From Deferribacteraceae bacterium (GTDB lineage Bacteria; Chrysiogenota; Deferribacteres; Deferribacterales; JAISNW01): a stretch of DNA of 13,813 nucleotides. A program made the translations under genes and the position numbers. The number at the start of each line of letters is the position of its first letter. Position 1 is the first letter of the stretch. The stretch covers positions 1-13,813 of the forward strand of contig JAITJJ010000172.1 in assembly GCA_031278965.1 (NCBI GenBank). Direction: 5' to 3'. The notes under the pieces are model-generated. The model was not told the DNA's origin. It made no database searches and saw only the letters and a program-made list of their open reading frames with translations. Shown in pieces: positions 12,664 to 13,813 of the stretch.

Positions 12664-12967
12664 TATTGGTATATTTCACCTTTTATTTTCGGTGCTTTTA
12701 TAACGTCTGAAGAGCAGGCGGAGTGCGGGAATGGAATTCAGCGTTTTTCAGATATATTAATCCCATACGCTTTTGCATATTTTCAAGGATCATAAAAATA
12801 CCGCTTGCCCTTCTAATTCCGCGTATCGCCATAAATTGATAATTTTGGGATTCTGTTTTGGCATTGTTCTTTTTTTAGGGATAGCAAAACTTTTGTCTTG
12901 CCCTTTTCAGAGCAGACTTCTGCTCTTTTAAGGTGTCGCTTTTAAACGTTCCTTTTTTTTGATCACC
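12639..12967. repeat. Dispersed repeat, copy B (about 330 bases)
   Basis: This is the second copy of the element at 3748-4010, in the same orientation. It contains 59 bases (12754-12812) that copy A lacks, and otherwise aligns without large gaps; 12813-12883 is identical by eye to 3862-3932. The opening hairpin is degenerate here (loop TCTATTC kept, stem about 8 bp). The right end continues into the T-run and the left arm of a 24-bp inverted repeat. It starts within the Cys-rich ORF and supplies its stop codon. Confidence 0.85.
12909..12929 (+). terminator. Terminator-like hairpin inside repeat copy B
   Basis: AGAGCAG (12909-12915) pairs perfectly with CTGCTCT (12920-12926) around the loop ACTT, followed by TTT. 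It matches the hairpin at 3958-3978 in copy A. It could end rightward transcription entering from the XRE/integrase side. Confidence 0.45.
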
Positions 12968-13105
12968 CAAATCCTGCAAAAAGAGCAAAAACACCAAACT
13001 GTCAAAAACGCTAAGAGCTTTTATTTACAATACTAACTATCGTTTTAAAAAGCAAGCGGTTTTTAAAAAAAAGTAAAAAAAGGTGATCAAAAAAAAGGAA
13101 CGTTT
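12944..13105. repeat. 24-bp perfect inverted repeat flanking 114 bases
   Basis: Bases 12944-12967 (AAACGTTCC, eight T, GATCACC) are the exact reverse complement of 13082-13105 (GGTGATC, eight A, GGAACGTTT). Both arms are bordered on the outside by TTT. The 114-base spacer is AT-rich, encodes nothing and contains weaker nested complementarity (AAAAACGCT near its middle against AGCGGTTTTT near its end). It may be a MITE of about 162 bases with terminal inverted repeats, or two inverted ends of the dispersed repeat brought together. Confidence 0.85.
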
Positions 13106-13172
13106 TTTCTGATCAGGCAGGAATCTCGAAACGCCGCTGTTAAAGCGCGAGACGTAAATTATGGAGGGAAAA

Positions 13173-13813
13173 ATGAGGGATGAAAAACTTAGTCTGTCGC
13201 GCCGCGGATTCCTAAAATGGAGCGCGGCTGCGGCGACGCTTTCAAGCGGACTCACCGCCTGCGGTTCAAGCGGCGGCGATGAAACTATTGTTGCGGGCGG
13301 CGGAGGTCCTCAGGATAAACCTGACGCACTGCTTGAGGGAGGGGAATGGGTAGTTGTTCCGTGCACTGGTTGCGGACCGGCAAGGTGTGTGAATAAAGCG
13401 TATGTCAAAGACGGAATCGTAATGCGCCAAAAAACCGAAGATACACACCCACATAGCATTGAATTCCCTCAATACCGCTCATGTATAAAAGGAAGGCATA
13501 TACGCTGGTCAGTTTTCAGCCCCGACCGCCTCAAATACCCGATGAAACGCAAAAATTGGCAACCTGGGGGTGGCGCCAATACGAACGGCCATCTCCGCGG
13601 AAAAGACGAATGGGTACGTATATCTTGGAAAGAAGCCCTTGATCTAGCATACAGCGAATTCAATCGAATAAACATTGCCTACGGTTCTACAACAAGTCCC
13701 GTATTAAATGTAACCTATACGGGGGAACCAGTGTTTTTGAACGCTTCCGGAATAGGTTCAATTCCGATATGGGGGCATAATTCTCAAGGCGGTTGGCCGG
13801 TAGTTTCCAATAG
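13173..13813 (+). CDS. TAT-exported molybdopterin oxidoreductase, DMSO reductase family, N-terminal part
   Basis: The frame is open from ATG 13173 to the end of the window (213 residues; the full protein is usually 700-900). A twin-arginine signal, SRRGFLK (9-15), is followed by a hydrophobic stretch and a lipobox LTAC with C30, so the mature protein may be a lipoprotein. Residues 60-110 hold a 4Fe-4S site: C64, C67, C72 and C104 (YRSCIKGR), as in DmsA-like enzymes. FSPDRLKYPMKR at 115-126 and WVRISWKEALDLAY at 147-160 are the standard next motifs. These enzymes use a bis-MGD cofactor to reduce or oxidise small molecules such as DMSO or S and N oxides during anaerobic respiration; the substrate here cannot be told. 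Ribosome-binding site GGAGGG lies 4 bases before the ATG. An in-frame ATG at 13161 lacks such a site. Confidence 0.9.
   Translation, partial: MRDEKLSLSRRGFLKWSAAAATLSSGLTACGSSGGDETIVAGGGGPQDKPDALLEGGEWVVVPCTGCGPARCVNKAYVKDGIVMRQKTEDTHPHSIEFPQYRSCIKGRHIRWSVFSPDRLKYPMKRKNWQPGGGANTNGHLRGKDEWVRISWKEALDLAYSEFNRINIAYGSTTSPVLNVTYTGEPVFLNASGIGSIPIWGHNSQGGWPVVSN

Larger units (their letters stand above)
12664..13172. other. 509-base stretch without a gene
   Basis: This is occupied by most of repeat copy B (to about 12967) and a 24-bp inverted repeat with its 114-base spacer (12944-13105). The last 67 bases lead into the molybdoenzyme gene; they hold its ribosome-binding site and no clear promoter. 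No coding sequence is supported. Confidence 0.65.

Noticed and set aside
13161..13172. Start of the molybdoenzyme at ATG 13161
   Set aside because: It would place the GGAGGG motif inside the gene; the ATG at 13173 is correctly spaced from that motif and gives a normal TAT signal length.
1..13813. CRISPR array
   Set aside because: No set of regularly spaced short direct repeats was seen; the only repeats are the two dispersed copies and isolated inverted repeats.

Overview
The window looks like chromosomal DNA of an anaerobic or microaerophilic diderm bacterium. It carries rubrerythrin, an outer-membrane beta-barrel protein, an Mla-type lipid transporter remnant and a TAT-exported molybdopterin oxidoreductase. 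The overall flavour (CHASE2 cyclase, HD-GYP, FecR, DMSO-reductase family) recalls Deferribacterota or Desulfobacterota-like groups. That placement is an inference, not something the sequence proves. The first 17 bases are the end of an Illumina TruSeq adapter, so the left edge is a contig end and not biology.

Region 1 (18-3480, all minus strand) is a housekeeping block in the order rubrerythrin, smpB, cysE, a 170-base gap, a COG0731-like radical SAM protein and uvrC (cut by the contig end). smpB/cysE and the radical SAM gene/uvrC each overlap through a shared ATGA, suggesting translational coupling.

Region 2 (3481-4108) has no confident gene. It holds a possible gene remnant, then copy A of a roughly 260-base dispersed repeat that opens with a perfect 17-bp hairpin and contains a terminator-like hairpin. 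A small DUF6809-like gene follows with its own promoter.

Region 3 (4512-11874, plus strand) is a sensing and signalling cluster: a secreted FecR-domain protein, a TPR plus outer-membrane beta-barrel protein resembling Slam/DUF560, a three-domain cytoplasmic protein (metallo-beta-lactamase fold, GAF, HD-GYP), decayed remnants of an mlaE-mlaF-mlaD-like lipid transport locus, and a CHASE2 class III adenylate cyclase with a TPR-like tail. The first three genes are separated by only 15-18 bases and probably form one operon. The set places parts in the outer membrane or periplasm, inner membrane and cytoplasm, with enzymes predicted to break down c-di-GMP and to make cAMP. This is the most interesting system in the window.

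Region 4 (11911-13172) looks like a mobile-element scar. It contains an XRE repressor on the minus strand whose promoter spacer holds a palindrome, a 45-codon Cys-rich ORF resembling the start of a phage-type integrase, copy B of the dispersed repeat (with 59 extra bases), and a 24-bp perfect inverted repeat. Region 5 (13173 to the end) is the start of a TAT-signal molybdopterin oxidoreductase with a lipobox, cut by the window end.
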